DNA of 64,000 nt from Fusibacter ferrireducens (GTDB taxonomy: Bacteria; Bacillota; Clostridia; Peptostreptococcales; Acidaminobacteraceae), in contig NZ_JADKNH010000001.1 of assembly GCF_015352425.1 (NCBI RefSeq), positions 118,691-182,690 on the forward strand, in the 5' to 3' direction. The notes under the pieces were generated by a model, which was not told the origin of the DNA, searched no databases, and saw only the letters and a list, made by a program, of their open reading frames with translations. The translations under genes and the position numbers were made by a program. This document shows, piece after piece, positions 36,508-44,200 of the stretch (position 1 is its first letter; every line of letters starts with the position of its first letter).

Positions 36508-36819
36508 CTAAATAGAATGATCTCTAAGCTGTTCCACGAGTATTTTTTTATTGAGCACATGGATGATTGCGGTGGAGATCATCACTGAAAAAGTGATTGC
36601 CACGAGGGCATAACCTATAAAATGGTATATAGGAAATCGCCATACCCAAGGTGATTTTAAATAAGTGACGAGATAATAACCAACAGGTGTGCCAAGGCAC
36701 AATGTCAAGAGAATATGCCAAAACGCCAAGATGAGGCCTTCGTATTGAATGGTTCTCAAGAGTTGGCGGCGACTTAAACCAATTGAGCGCAAGATTGAAA
36801 ACTCATGTTTACGGGATAG
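36508..36819 (-). pseudogene. ABC-transporter permease remnant (FtsX/MacB-like C-terminus)
   Basis: About 100 codons of a permease C-terminus: the cytoplasmic coupling motif reads LSRKHEFSILRSIGLSRRQL, followed by two or three membrane spans and the usual end. The in-frame homology stops abruptly near 36819 and no proper start exists (the first possible start is TTG 36792). Upstream sequence belongs to a response-regulator gene in another frame. So this is the tail of a gene whose 5' part has been deleted. Confidence 0.82.
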
Positions 36820-37256
36820 TGTTGGGCAATTTGTTCAGAAAAATCTATTTTTAAAATGCCATCATAATATAGGTCGTGTTTTGGACTCTGTTTGTGCATC
36901 GTTTCAAAGAGGGCGGCTATCTTTTTACAGAGCACTGCGATAGAAAAGGGCTTGGTGATATAATCAAAACCGCCAGCTTCATAGCCTTTAATCATATCTC
37001 GTTCTTGATCATTGGCGGTTAAAAAAAGGCTATAGGTATCCGCGTATTGTGATTTGATGGTTCTGCATAAGTCAAGCCCACTACCATCCGGAAGATTTAT
37101 ATCGAGTAAAGCCAAATCAAACTGAGATTTTCTGAGCTGTTGAAGGGCTGAAGCACAGCTATAAGCAGAAACGACATCAAAACCGTCAGCTGCTAAATTA
37201 TAAGCCAAAGTTTTATTTAAGAGGAGATCATCCTCGACGATTAAAATTTTATACAT
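36774..37256 (-). pseudogene. Truncated response regulator (receiver domain only)
   Basis: The first roughly 120 residues form a complete CheY-like receiver domain. Acidic residues lie in VEDDLLL, the phospho-acceptor Asp in LALLDINLPDGSG, the Thr/Lys marks in LFLTANDQ and DYITKPFS. The OmpR-type DNA-binding domain that should follow is cut near SEQIAQ, where the sequence jumps into permease DNA out of frame and stops at 36774. The fragment may still make a stand-alone receiver protein. SD AAGGAAG precedes the ATG at 37256. Confidence 0.8.
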
Positions 37257-37271
37257 GGGTTCACTTCCTTT

Positions 37272-37322
37272 TATAGAGTAAAACTGCTTATAGAGTAAAA
37301 CTACATATTGTATAGTAAAACT
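37272..37322 (-). promoter_or_regulatory. Three direct repeats upstream of the response-regulator remnant
   Basis: AGTAAAACT occurs at 37277, 37294 and 37314, the first two inside the longer exact repeat TATAGAGTAAAACT (37272-37285, 37289-37302). They lie 16-66 bp before the regulator start and could be binding sites of the former two-component system. Confidence 0.45.
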
Positions 37323-37426
37323 GTAGAGGGTGTAAATTAGCGGGTTACATCCCTTATATTTTAACTGAATAAACCTCTTTTATCAATTTCTATTGTTTGC
37401 TTAACGGGATGCCCAACTTTTGACTT

Positions 37427-37456
37427 TTGACACTTTGAGCTTTATGATATTATTAT
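37427..37456 (+). promoter_or_regulatory. Promoter of pgeF
   Basis: TTGACA (37427-37432), 18-bp spacer, TATTAT (37451-37456). Confidence 0.6.
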
Positions 37457-37491
37457 ATAGACCACATATCACAGTAATTTGAAAGGAGTGT

Positions 37492-37539
37492 ATGCTGATA
37501 TTTACAGCAGTATACAAAAGAGATCATGATCAGATTTGA
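37492..37539 (+). CDS. Possible 15-codon leader ORF overlapping pgeF
   Basis: The only strong ribosome site here, AAAGGAG (37482-37488), stands before ATG 37492. This opens a 15-codon frame ending TGA at 37539, 14 bp inside pgeF. The pgeF ATG 37526 itself has only AAAAGAGA upstream. Translational coupling would explain this layout. No similarity recognised; it could be chance. Confidence 0.35.
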   Translation: MLIFTAVYKRDHDQI

Positions 37540-38344
37540 GCAATTAAAGGCTACCCCTTTGCATCTGGGGATAACCGATCGAACGGGTGGTGTGAGTCAA
37601 GGCGTATATGGTGGCATGAATACCAATTTTTATAATCCAGAACAGTTTGAAAATGCCTGCCAAGATATTAAAATTGCCATAGACGCTCTGGGTCTAACCG
37701 GAAAAATCATCGTTGCCACGCGGCAAACACATTCGAACCACGTACTTAAAATAGATGAAAGCACAGACTTTCAAAATTTAGATGAAATAGATGTAAAGTA
37801 TACGGCATTATCAGATTATCGCCTCTATTCGAGTCCTGACACAGATGCTTTGATGACGAACCGAAAAGATGTCATCTTGATGACGTTTTATGCAGATTGC
37901 GTGCCCCTTTACCTCTTTGATCCTGTAAATGAAGCCGTTGCCATTGTTCACAGTGGCTGGCGTGGCACTTCAAACAAGATTGCAGAAACGGTTATAAAAG
38001 AGATGGCGTATCATTATCACAGTGAACCTCAGCATCTCTTTGCAGGGATAGGACAATCGGCTGGCAAATGCTGCTATGAAGTAGATGAACCTGTAAAAAC
38101 GCTATTCAGAGTTCATTTTTCAGAGCACGATATGAATTGTTTTTTTGAGCCGAAGGCAAACGGCAGATATTTTATAGATTTAAAGAAGGCCAATGAACTC
38201 ATCTTCTTAGAGAATGGTTTAAAAAGTGATCATATAGAAATCAATCCTGCATGTACCATCTGTAAAAGTGATTTGTATCATTCGCATCGAAAAGCGAATG
38301 GGGGGAAGCGGGGGTCGATGAGCCAGCTTTGCCAACTCATATAG
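37526..38344 (+). CDS. pgeF: Peptidoglycan editing factor PgeF (YfiH, laccase-domain)
   Basis: 272-residue member of the COG1496 multicopper-type family, formerly called polyphenol oxidase. In E. coli it removes wrongly incorporated L-Ser from UDP-MurNAc-L-Ser; purine nucleosidase activity is also reported for relatives. Metal-site residues are visible in RQTHSN (His near 72), DCVPLYLFD and VHSGWRGT (Cys and His), with GPxxGxCCYEVD-like SAGKCCYEVDE. The end reads CTICKSDLYHSHRKANG. Neighbouring genes do not indicate a wall-specific operon. Confidence 0.93.
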   Translation: MIRFEQLKATPLHLGITDRTGGVSQGVYGGMNTNFYNPEQFENACQDIKIAIDALGLTGKIIVATRQTHSNHVLKIDESTDFQNLDEIDVKYTALSDYRLYSSPDTDALMTNRKDVILMTFYADCVPLYLFDPVNEAVAIVHSGWRGTSNKIAETVIKEMAYHYHSEPQHLFAGIGQSAGKCCYEVDEPVKTLFRVHFSEHDMNCFFEPKANGRYFIDLKKANELIFLENGLKSDHIEINPACTICKSDLYHSHRKANGGKRGSMSQLCQLI

Positions 38345-38464
38345 GAAATCATGACTTTTTATGTAAAATAAATCATTGCAAAAGTTTCATTTGCACTTTA
38401 AATGATTTTATATTACAATATTAGATTGTATGGTAGAAGATTATGTTATGATGGGAAGGCCTGT

Positions 38465-39775
38465 ATGAATAAGATAAAGAAAGTACTTCCAGGTTCAATT
38501 GCTGAGGAATTAGAAATAGAATCTGGGGATATTTTACTGAGCATTAATAATAAAAAAGTGGTCGATATCATTGATTTAATGTATCTCACAAACGATGAGT
38601 TCATTGTGGTTGAGATTCAAAAAAAAGATGGTGAAATCTGGGATCTTGAAATCGATAAGGAATTTGATGAGGATCTGGGCATCGAATTTGAAAATCCAAT
38701 TATAGATGATGCAACGCGTTGTTCTAATAATTGTGTTTTTTGTTTTATTGATCAATTGCCTAAAAATATGAGATCGACTTTATACTTTAAAGATGATGAC
38801 TCTAGATTATCTTTTTTACAGGGAAATTTTGTGACATTAACGAATCTAAATGAAGATAAATTTAATCGCATTATTGATTATAGAATCAGTCCTATCAACG
38901 TCTCCGTGCATACGACAAATCCAGAGCTCAGGGTGAAAATGCTTGGCAATAGATTTGCGGGCAATATTATGGAACGCCTTGAAAAGTTGACTTCAAATGG
39001 TATTGTGGTCAATGCTCAGATCGTTCTATGTCCAGGTTATAATGATGGCGATGAACTCAGTCGTACACTGGATGACCTCATCACTTTGGGTTCTAATTTA
39101 CAGAGTGTTGCCATAGTGCCCATTGGCCTGACAAAGCATAGAGAGGGTCTCATACAAATGGAGGGCTTCAATCAATCGACTTCGAAGCAAGTCATTGATA
39201 GGGTACATGCGTTTCAAGAGAGGGCACTTGAAAAGATCGGGACGCGATTTGCTTTTCTAGCAGATGAGTTCTATTTACTTTCTGGTGTACCATTTCCACC
39301 TTATGAAGCTTATGAGGACTTCATACAGCATGAAGATGGTGTAGGCATGATCAGAAAATTGGATTATGAAGTACGAGAAATTTTGGGCTCTAACCGCTAT
39401 CAAATGGAAAGCGATAGGAAGGTTTTAATCGTCACAGGGGTTGCAGCGCATCCCTATTTGGAAAGCCTTGCTCAAGCGATCATGGCTGAAGTTCCAAAAT
39501 TAGAAATTGAAGTTATGAAAATCGAAAATGATTTTTTTGGAGAACGTATTACAGTGGCAGGTTTAGTCACAGGTACAGATATAAAGAAACAAGTTTTAAA
39601 CGCAGAGAATTGTGATGCCATTTTATTACCAGTATCTATGTTTAGAGCAAATGAAGATGTGATGCTAGATGATTGTTCCATCTCAGACCTTGAAGCACAT
39701 TACCACAAACCTGTTGTCAAAGTCGGTGAAACGGGAATCGAGTTCGTTGAAAGCATATTATATGGAGGTAATTAA
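38465..39775 (+). CDS. DUF512 protein with PDZ and radical-SAM-like domains
   Basis: 436 residues; ATG 38465 after GGGAAGG (an ATG at 38402 is rejected). An N-terminal PDZ-like domain (about 1-60) is followed by a radical-SAM-like region with CSNNCVFCFIDQLP (Cys pattern CxxxCxxC near residue 80) and then the DUF512 domain. It lies directly upstream of der, as in most Clostridia, with 1 bp between. The function is unknown in the family. Confidence 0.93.
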   Translation: MNKIKKVLPGSIAEELEIESGDILLSINNKKVVDIIDLMYLTNDEFIVVEIQKKDGEIWDLEIDKEFDEDLGIEFENPIIDDATRCSNNCVFCFIDQLPKNMRSTLYFKDDDSRLSFLQGNFVTLTNLNEDKFNRIIDYRISPINVSVHTTNPELRVKMLGNRFAGNIMERLEKLTSNGIVVNAQIVLCPGYNDGDELSRTLDDLITLGSNLQSVAIVPIGLTKHREGLIQMEGFNQSTSKQVIDRVHAFQERALEKIGTRFAFLADEFYLLSGVPFPPYEAYEDFIQHEDGVGMIRKLDYEVREILGSNRYQMESDRKVLIVTGVAAHPYLESLAQAIMAEVPKLEIEVMKIENDFFGERITVAGLVTGTDIKKQVLNAENCDAILLPVSMFRANEDVMLDDCSISDLEAHYHKPVVKVGETGIEFVESILYGGN

Positions 39776-39776
39776 A

Positions 39777-41096
39777 ATGAGTAGAAAGCCAATTGTTGCG
39801 GTGGTAGGCCGCCCAAATGTGGGGAAGTCCACGTTTTTTAATAGAATTGCTGGAAGGAGAATTTCCATTGTTGAAGATACGCCAGGTGTCACACGTGATC
39901 GCGTTTATGCGGAATGTGAATGGCTGAGATATAATTTTACGCTTATTGATACAGGCGGTATAGAACCCTCTTCAACAGATGTCATCTTGTCTCAAATGAG
40001 AGATCAAGCACAGATTGCAATTGATACGGCCGATGTCATCATCTACTTGTGCGATGGGAAGTATTCGTATACAAGCGCTGATGAAGAGATCGCTCAGATG
40101 CTCAGAGTTTCTAAAAAACCAGTGGTGTTGGTACTCAATAAAATTGATGTCTATAATAAGCCAAGCCATTTTTATGATTACTACAACTTGGGTCTTGGTG
40201 AGCCATTGATGATTTCTTCTGTAAATGCAATGGGTCTTGGCGATTTATTAGATGAAGTTGTAAAGTTATTTCCAGAGGACATATTGCTTGAGGAAGAAGA
40301 GGATGCCATTAAAATTTGCTTCATAGGGAAACCAAATGTAGGTAAGTCCTCAATGGTCAACAAAATCATCGGTGAAAATAGAGTTATTGTATCCGATATT
40401 GCCGGTACAACTCGAGATGCAGTGGATACGCCGTTTACCTATAAGGATCAAAAGTTTGTGCTCATTGATACAGCAGGGATCAGAAGAAAGTCCAAAGTCA
40501 ATGAGTCTATTGAAAAGTATAGCGTGTTGAGGGCGTTGGCTGCAATTGAGCGTTCAGATGTGTGTTTTCTCATGATCGATGCAGTTGAAGGCGTTACGGA
40601 TCAAGACAAGAAGGTTGCTGGCTATGCACATGAAGCGGGCAAAGCTATTGTGATTGTTGTGAACAAGTGGGACTTGCTTGAAAAAGACAATCATACTTTT
40701 AATGATTTCACGAAGAAGGTCAGAGAAGAGCTCGCTTATATGACTTATGCGCCAGTGGTGTTTGTTTCTGCATTAACAGGTCAGAGAGTAACGCAACTTC
40801 TAGAGCAAGCAGTTTACGTCGCTAATAATCATGCACTTAGAATTTCAACAGGTGTTCTCAATGATATTCTCAATGAGGCCATGGCGTTAAATCAACCGCC
40901 TTCAGATAAAGGAAAGCGACTTAAGATCTACTATGCAACGCAATGTGGCGTGAAACCGCCAACTTTCGTACTCTTTGTCAATGTGAAAGAATTGGCGCAT
41001 TTTTCATATGTGCGTTATATTGAAAATCAAATCAGAAAGAATTTTAATTATGAGGGCACACCAATTGTTTTTAAAGTTAAGCAAAGGGGCGAGTAA
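39777..41096 (+). CDS. der: Ribosome biogenesis GTPase Der (EngA)
   Basis: Tandem-domain GTPase for 50S maturation. The frame opens at 39669 inside the previous gene, but ATG 39777 follows GGAGGT and gives the usual 439 residues. G1 motifs GRPNVGKST (about 10-18) and GKPNVGKSS (about 185) mark the two domains. DTGG and DTAG are the G3 motifs and NKID and NKWD the G4 motifs. The C-terminal KH-like domain ends VFKVKQRGE. In many Clostridia plsY then gpsA follow; here other genes intervene. Confidence 0.98.
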   Translation: MSRKPIVAVVGRPNVGKSTFFNRIAGRRISIVEDTPGVTRDRVYAECEWLRYNFTLIDTGGIEPSSTDVILSQMRDQAQIAIDTADVIIYLCDGKYSYTSADEEIAQMLRVSKKPVVLVLNKIDVYNKPSHFYDYYNLGLGEPLMISSVNAMGLGDLLDEVVKLFPEDILLEEEEDAIKICFIGKPNVGKSSMVNKIIGENRVIVSDIAGTTRDAVDTPFTYKDQKFVLIDTAGIRRKSKVNESIEKYSVLRALAAIERSDVCFLMIDAVEGVTDQDKKVAGYAHEAGKAIVIVVNKWDLLEKDNHTFNDFTKKVREELAYMTYAPVVFVSALTGQRVTQLLEQAVYVANNHALRISTGVLNDILNEAMALNQPPSDKGKRLKIYYATQCGVKPPTFVLFVNVKELAHFSYVRYIENQIRKNFNYEGTPIVFKVKQRGE

Positions 41097-41160
41097 CTTA
41101 AATTAAAGTTAAATGAAATTGATCTTTCAGTGATTATACGATGCTTTTAAAGGTTTCGGT

Positions 41161-41190
41161 AATGATCTTCTGAGGGATCATTTTTTTTGC
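41161..41190 (+). terminator. der terminator
   Basis: AATGATC (41161-41167) pairs with GATCATT (41176-41182), followed by eight T. Confidence 0.9.
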
Positions 41191-41262
41191 GTTGTCGGAA
41201 CCCGATTTTGGGTATTTATTTTGGGTATATACAGTATAGATCTATATTAGGGAGGCGATGAT

Positions 41263-41499
41263 ATGCGACGATTTAATGACCTAATAGTGCGTTTGAGAAT
41301 AGAAATTGGAGATGACCGTGATCTTTATGAAGATGATGAGGATTATGATGAGGAAGATGAAGGAGAGGAAAGCAATTGGTGGGATCATCCTTTAAGCGAA
41401 TATGAAGACGAGGATTACGACGAAGATGATGACTACAGCGAAGAAGACGAAGAGGACTATGATGAAGACGATGACGCAGAATATGATGACAAGTTGTGA
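41263..41499 (+). CDS. Small highly acidic protein
   Basis: 78 residues. The first 20 are amphipathic and carry all but one of the basic residues (MRRFNDLIVRLRIEIGDDR). The rest is almost entirely Asp, Glu and Tyr, with a WWDHP island near residue 40. SD GGGAGGCGATGATATG supports translation. No known domain; probably disordered. It could act as a protein, metal or nucleic-acid-mimic ligand, but no role can be assigned. The antisense frame over the same DNA is a composition artefact. Confidence 0.7.
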   Translation: MRRFNDLIVRLRIEIGDDRDLYEDDEDYDEEDEGEESNWWDHPLSEYEDEDYDEDDDYSEEDEEDYDEDDDAEYDDKL

Positions 41500-41655
41500 T
41501 GAGAACGATGAGCCCGGCAATATAGGTATGCGAACAAGTCAAAATAAATGGTGAAATTATTGACGAAATATTCTGAAATATCATGACATGATCTCAAAAA
41601 TAATGTTAAAATATAAACAAAAAGAGAATTTTATCATAAGATGGGATGTGTCATT

Positions 41656-42021
41656 ATGAATCTATCAATTTGTGAAACATGTGGGAATCCAATTACAAAC
41701 AGATCGGAATTAACGGTCTCAAAAGAACACTTTTTTTCAATTCCAAAAGCTTATCATCACGAATGCTATATTGATCAAATGGAAGATATTAGATCTTATT
41801 ACACTCAGGTTGAGCCAATAAATAGTGTTTTGTATAGTTTGAGGATATTTATGCTTACAGCAGTTTATTTTTTCTTATTTTCTATTAGAATTCGAAGTGT
41901 TATGTATTATCTCTTCTTGGGGATTTCAGGTTCACTACTGGGTATTGAGTGGTTTTCCAGAATTTATAGTTTGGTTGTATATGAGCGTCAGTTTCTTACT
42001 AAGAAGCATATGAGAATCTAA
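41656..42021 (+). CDS. Membrane protein with N-terminal zinc-finger-like motif
   Basis: About 121 residues from ATG 41656 (ATG 41641 is an alternative). The N-terminus has CETCGNPI and, about 30 residues on, H-H-E-C, a plausible CxxC...HxxC zinc site. Two membrane segments follow (about 60-78 and 82-100), ending in a basic tail. Not recognised as a named family. It lies in the small accessory set between der and gpsA. Confidence 0.65.
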   Translation: MNLSICETCGNPITNRSELTVSKEHFFSIPKAYHHECYIDQMEDIRSYYTQVEPINSVLYSLRIFMLTAVYFFLFSIRIRSVMYYLFLGISGSLLGIEWFSRIYSLVVYERQFLTKKHMRI

Positions 42022-42038
42022 TTTTATGAGGTGAAAGT

Positions 42039-42407
42039 ATGAATGTAAGATTTGCAAGACATGCAAAGGCCTTAGAACCTTTATTGCATTTCTATTGCAA
42101 TTTACTTGGATTAAAAGTGATTTCAGAGTTTAAGGACCATAATGGCTACACTGGCGTCATTTTGAGTTGCGATCATTGCAACTGGGAAATTGAATTTACA
42201 ATATCCAGTAATTGTCCAAATCATAAAGCAGATGAGGATGATTTGATTGTCTTTAAATACGATGATAAAGTGCAGTATGGCTTAGTTTTAGAAAGACTTA
42301 GAAAAGAAAAATATTTAGAGTTTGCACCCAAAAATCCGTTTTGGGAAGATAATGGCAAGCTTTTCAGAGATCCAGAAGGTTATGGTATTGTGATTACTTT
42401 AATGTAG
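42039..42407 (+). CDS. VOC-superfamily (glyoxalase-like) protein
   Basis: 122 residues with the paired beta-alpha-beta3 pattern of vicinal-oxygen-chelate proteins. It starts RFARHAKALEPLLHFYCNLLGLKVI, a standard VOC N-terminal helix, and ends with FRDPEGYGIVI, the usual DPDG-type C-terminal motif. Resembles Bacillus YycE. Metal ligands cannot be assigned with certainty. SD GAGGTGAAAG precedes ATG 42039. Confidence 0.85.
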   Translation: MNVRFARHAKALEPLLHFYCNLLGLKVISEFKDHNGYTGVILSCDHCNWEIEFTISSNCPNHKADEDDLIVFKYDDKVQYGLVLERLRKEKYLEFAPKNPFWEDNGKLFRDPEGYGIVITLM

Positions 42408-42455
42408 ATTCTGGAGTTAAGGTATAGAGATAAAATTAATGTAGATGGAGTCCTT

Positions 42456-42968
42456 ATGAAGGCTTTAGTAGTGGTGGATATGCAACACGGCATATTCAAT
42501 AAATCTTTAAAAGTTTATGAAAGTGAAAAGTTGATAGACAATATCAACAAGCTGATTGATCATTTTCGTAAGTACAGACTACCGATTATATTTTTGAGAT
42601 TTACGGGGACCTTTTTACTCATGAAAGGTACAAGGGATTGGGAACTGCTTTCAGAGATACATTTTGAGGAGGGAGATCTATTAATTGACAAGGTTAAAAG
42701 TGATGCTTTTAGCGAAAATCAATTTGTAGAGTTGCTTGAGACTTTAGAAATTGATCATATCTATGTGACAGGTGTCATTTCTCATGGTTGTGTACAATCA
42801 ACGGTTTATGGTGCGCTTAAGGCCAATATGCCTGTTACGCTGATTTGTGATGCCCACAGCAATTTTTCCGCAGATGCGAAATTCATAATAGAGTCTGTAA
42901 ACACTCGAATATATAATGATCATGTGGAATTAATGAGCACTTTAGAAGCGCTTTTGAGCATAGAATAA
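42456..42968 (+). CDS. Isochorismatase-family cysteine hydrolase
   Basis: 170 residues. The catalytic triad of the family is visible: Asp8 in VVVDMQHGIF, a Lys near residue 78 in DKVKSDAF and Cys in VTGVISHGCVQSTVYGAL. These enzymes hydrolyse amides or related bonds (nicotinamide, ureidoacrylate and others). The substrate is not predictable. SD TGGAG precedes ATG 42456. Confidence 0.9.
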   Translation: MKALVVVDMQHGIFNKSLKVYESEKLIDNINKLIDHFRKYRLPIIFLRFTGTFLLMKGTRDWELLSEIHFEEGDLLIDKVKSDAFSENQFVELLETLEIDHIYVTGVISHGCVQSTVYGALKANMPVTLICDAHSNFSADAKFIIESVNTRIYNDHVELMSTLEALLSIE

Positions 42969-42986
42969 GTGCAGGGAGAAAAGGGA

Positions 42987-43112
42987 TTGATTTCATTGGA
43001 CACTGAGTTTATGGGTTTACAGGGTGCCAATGCGATTAGTCCCTTTAAAGTTTTTATGAGAAAACCTTTTGGCTCTAATCGTGGTTTAAGAATAGGTGGT
43101 TTTGTGCTATAA
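42987..43112 (+). CDS. Possible 41-residue ORF before gpsA
   Basis: TTG 42987, preceded by GGGAG and AAGGGA, opens a 41-codon frame rich in Gly and Phe and ending RIGGFVL, with TAA at 43110. The gpsA -10 sequence overlaps its end. No homology recognised; it could be a small protein, a gene remnant or chance. Confidence 0.3.
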   Translation: MISLDTEFMGLQGANAISPFKVFMRKPFGSNRGLRIGGFVL

Positions 43113-43113
43113 T
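43105..43113 (+). promoter_or_regulatory. Extended -10 promoter for gpsA
   Basis: TGCTATAAT (TG-n-TATAAT) 35 bp before the gpsA start; a second TATAAT lies at 43122-43127. No good -35. Confidence 0.5.
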
Positions 43114-43148
43114 GAAAGTCGTATAATGGTTTGAAATGGAGGCATAAT

Positions 43149-44177
43149 TTGAAAATAGCAATTGTGGCGGCAGGAAGCTGGGGCACAGCATTGTCTCTTG
43201 TCTTGAACGATAATGGTCATGATGTTTGTGTTTGGGCAAGAAATCAAAGTCAAGTCGATAAAATCAATGAAACAGGTATGAATGAAAAATACCTTAAAAA
43301 TATAAGTATTCCCAAGTCTATAAAATTCACTTCAAATATGAAGAGTGCATTTGAAGGGGCTGAAATTATTTTGTTTTCCGTGCCTTCACAGCAGTATCAG
43401 AAAACACTTGAGAAAATGATTGAAGGCGGCTTTATGCGCCAAGGAGTCATATTGATAAACGTTTCTAAAGGCATTGACATGAATACGCTTGAAACGATGT
43501 CTCAGATTACGCAGCGGCTGTTGCCAGAGCAAGTTTTCGTCACTTTATCGGGGCCTTCACATGCTGAAGAAGTCTCCCAAAAGTTACCGACGGCATTGGT
43601 TTCTGCTTCAAAATCTAGAAAAGCTGCTGAGTTGGTCCAAGATCTCTTTGCGAATGATTATATAAGAGTCTACACGAATCCTGATGTGGTGGGTGTTGAA
43701 ATCAGTGGTGCTCTAAAGAACATCATTGCACTGGGCGCGGGAATTAGTGATGGTCTGGGATATGGTGATAATGCGAAAGCGGCTTTAATTACAAGAGGCA
43801 TCAACGAAATTGCCTATTTGGGGACTGCGATGGGTGCCACAGTGGAAACCTTTAGAGGACTTGCTGGTGTGGGCGATCTCATTGTCACTTGTACGAGTAT
43901 GCACAGTCGAAATCGAAGATGTGGTATTTTAATTGGTCAAGGGCATTCCTTTGATGAATCCATAGAGGCAATTGGGATGGTTGTGGAAGGTGCTTATACT
44001 ATAAAATCGGCGTACGATCTCATGGTCAAGTTTGATTTGGAGATGCCGATCACTACAGAACTATATAAGGTACTTTATGAAGGGAAAGACGCCAGAGTCG
44101 CTGTCAATAGTCTGATGTCGAGACAGAAGAAACATGAAATTGATGAATATGCTAAAGGCTTTGAGATATGGGAATAG
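43149..44177 (+). CDS. gpsA: NAD(P)-dependent glycerol-3-phosphate dehydrogenase GpsA
   Basis: Makes sn-glycerol-3-phosphate from DHAP for phospholipid synthesis. The start is TTG 43149, fixed by GGAGGC at 43138-43143 and by family alignment; 342 residues. The Rossmann loop reads VAAGSWGTAL, where the family normally has GAGSWGT, so the first glycine is alanine. The catalytic-lysine region SGALKNIIALGAGI and GDNAKAALITRG are intact, as is FRGLAGVGDLIVTC with the following RNRRCG. Confidence 0.96.
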   Translation: MKIAIVAAGSWGTALSLVLNDNGHDVCVWARNQSQVDKINETGMNEKYLKNISIPKSIKFTSNMKSAFEGAEIILFSVPSQQYQKTLEKMIEGGFMRQGVILINVSKGIDMNTLETMSQITQRLLPEQVFVTLSGPSHAEEVSQKLPTALVSASKSRKAAELVQDLFANDYIRVYTNPDVVGVEISGALKNIIALGAGISDGLGYGDNAKAALITRGINEIAYLGTAMGATVETFRGLAGVGDLIVTCTSMHSRNRRCGILIGQGHSFDESIEAIGMVVEGAYTIKSAYDLMVKFDLEMPITTELYKVLYEGKDARVAVNSLMSRQKKHEIDEYAKGFEIWE

Positions 44178-44200
44178 TCCCTTTGAAGGTGGATGGATAG

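Noticed and set aside
41273-41584. 103-residue minus-strand His/Leu-rich ORF
   Set aside because: Its composition is the mirror of the Asp/Glu codon run on the plus strand and it has no ribosome site.
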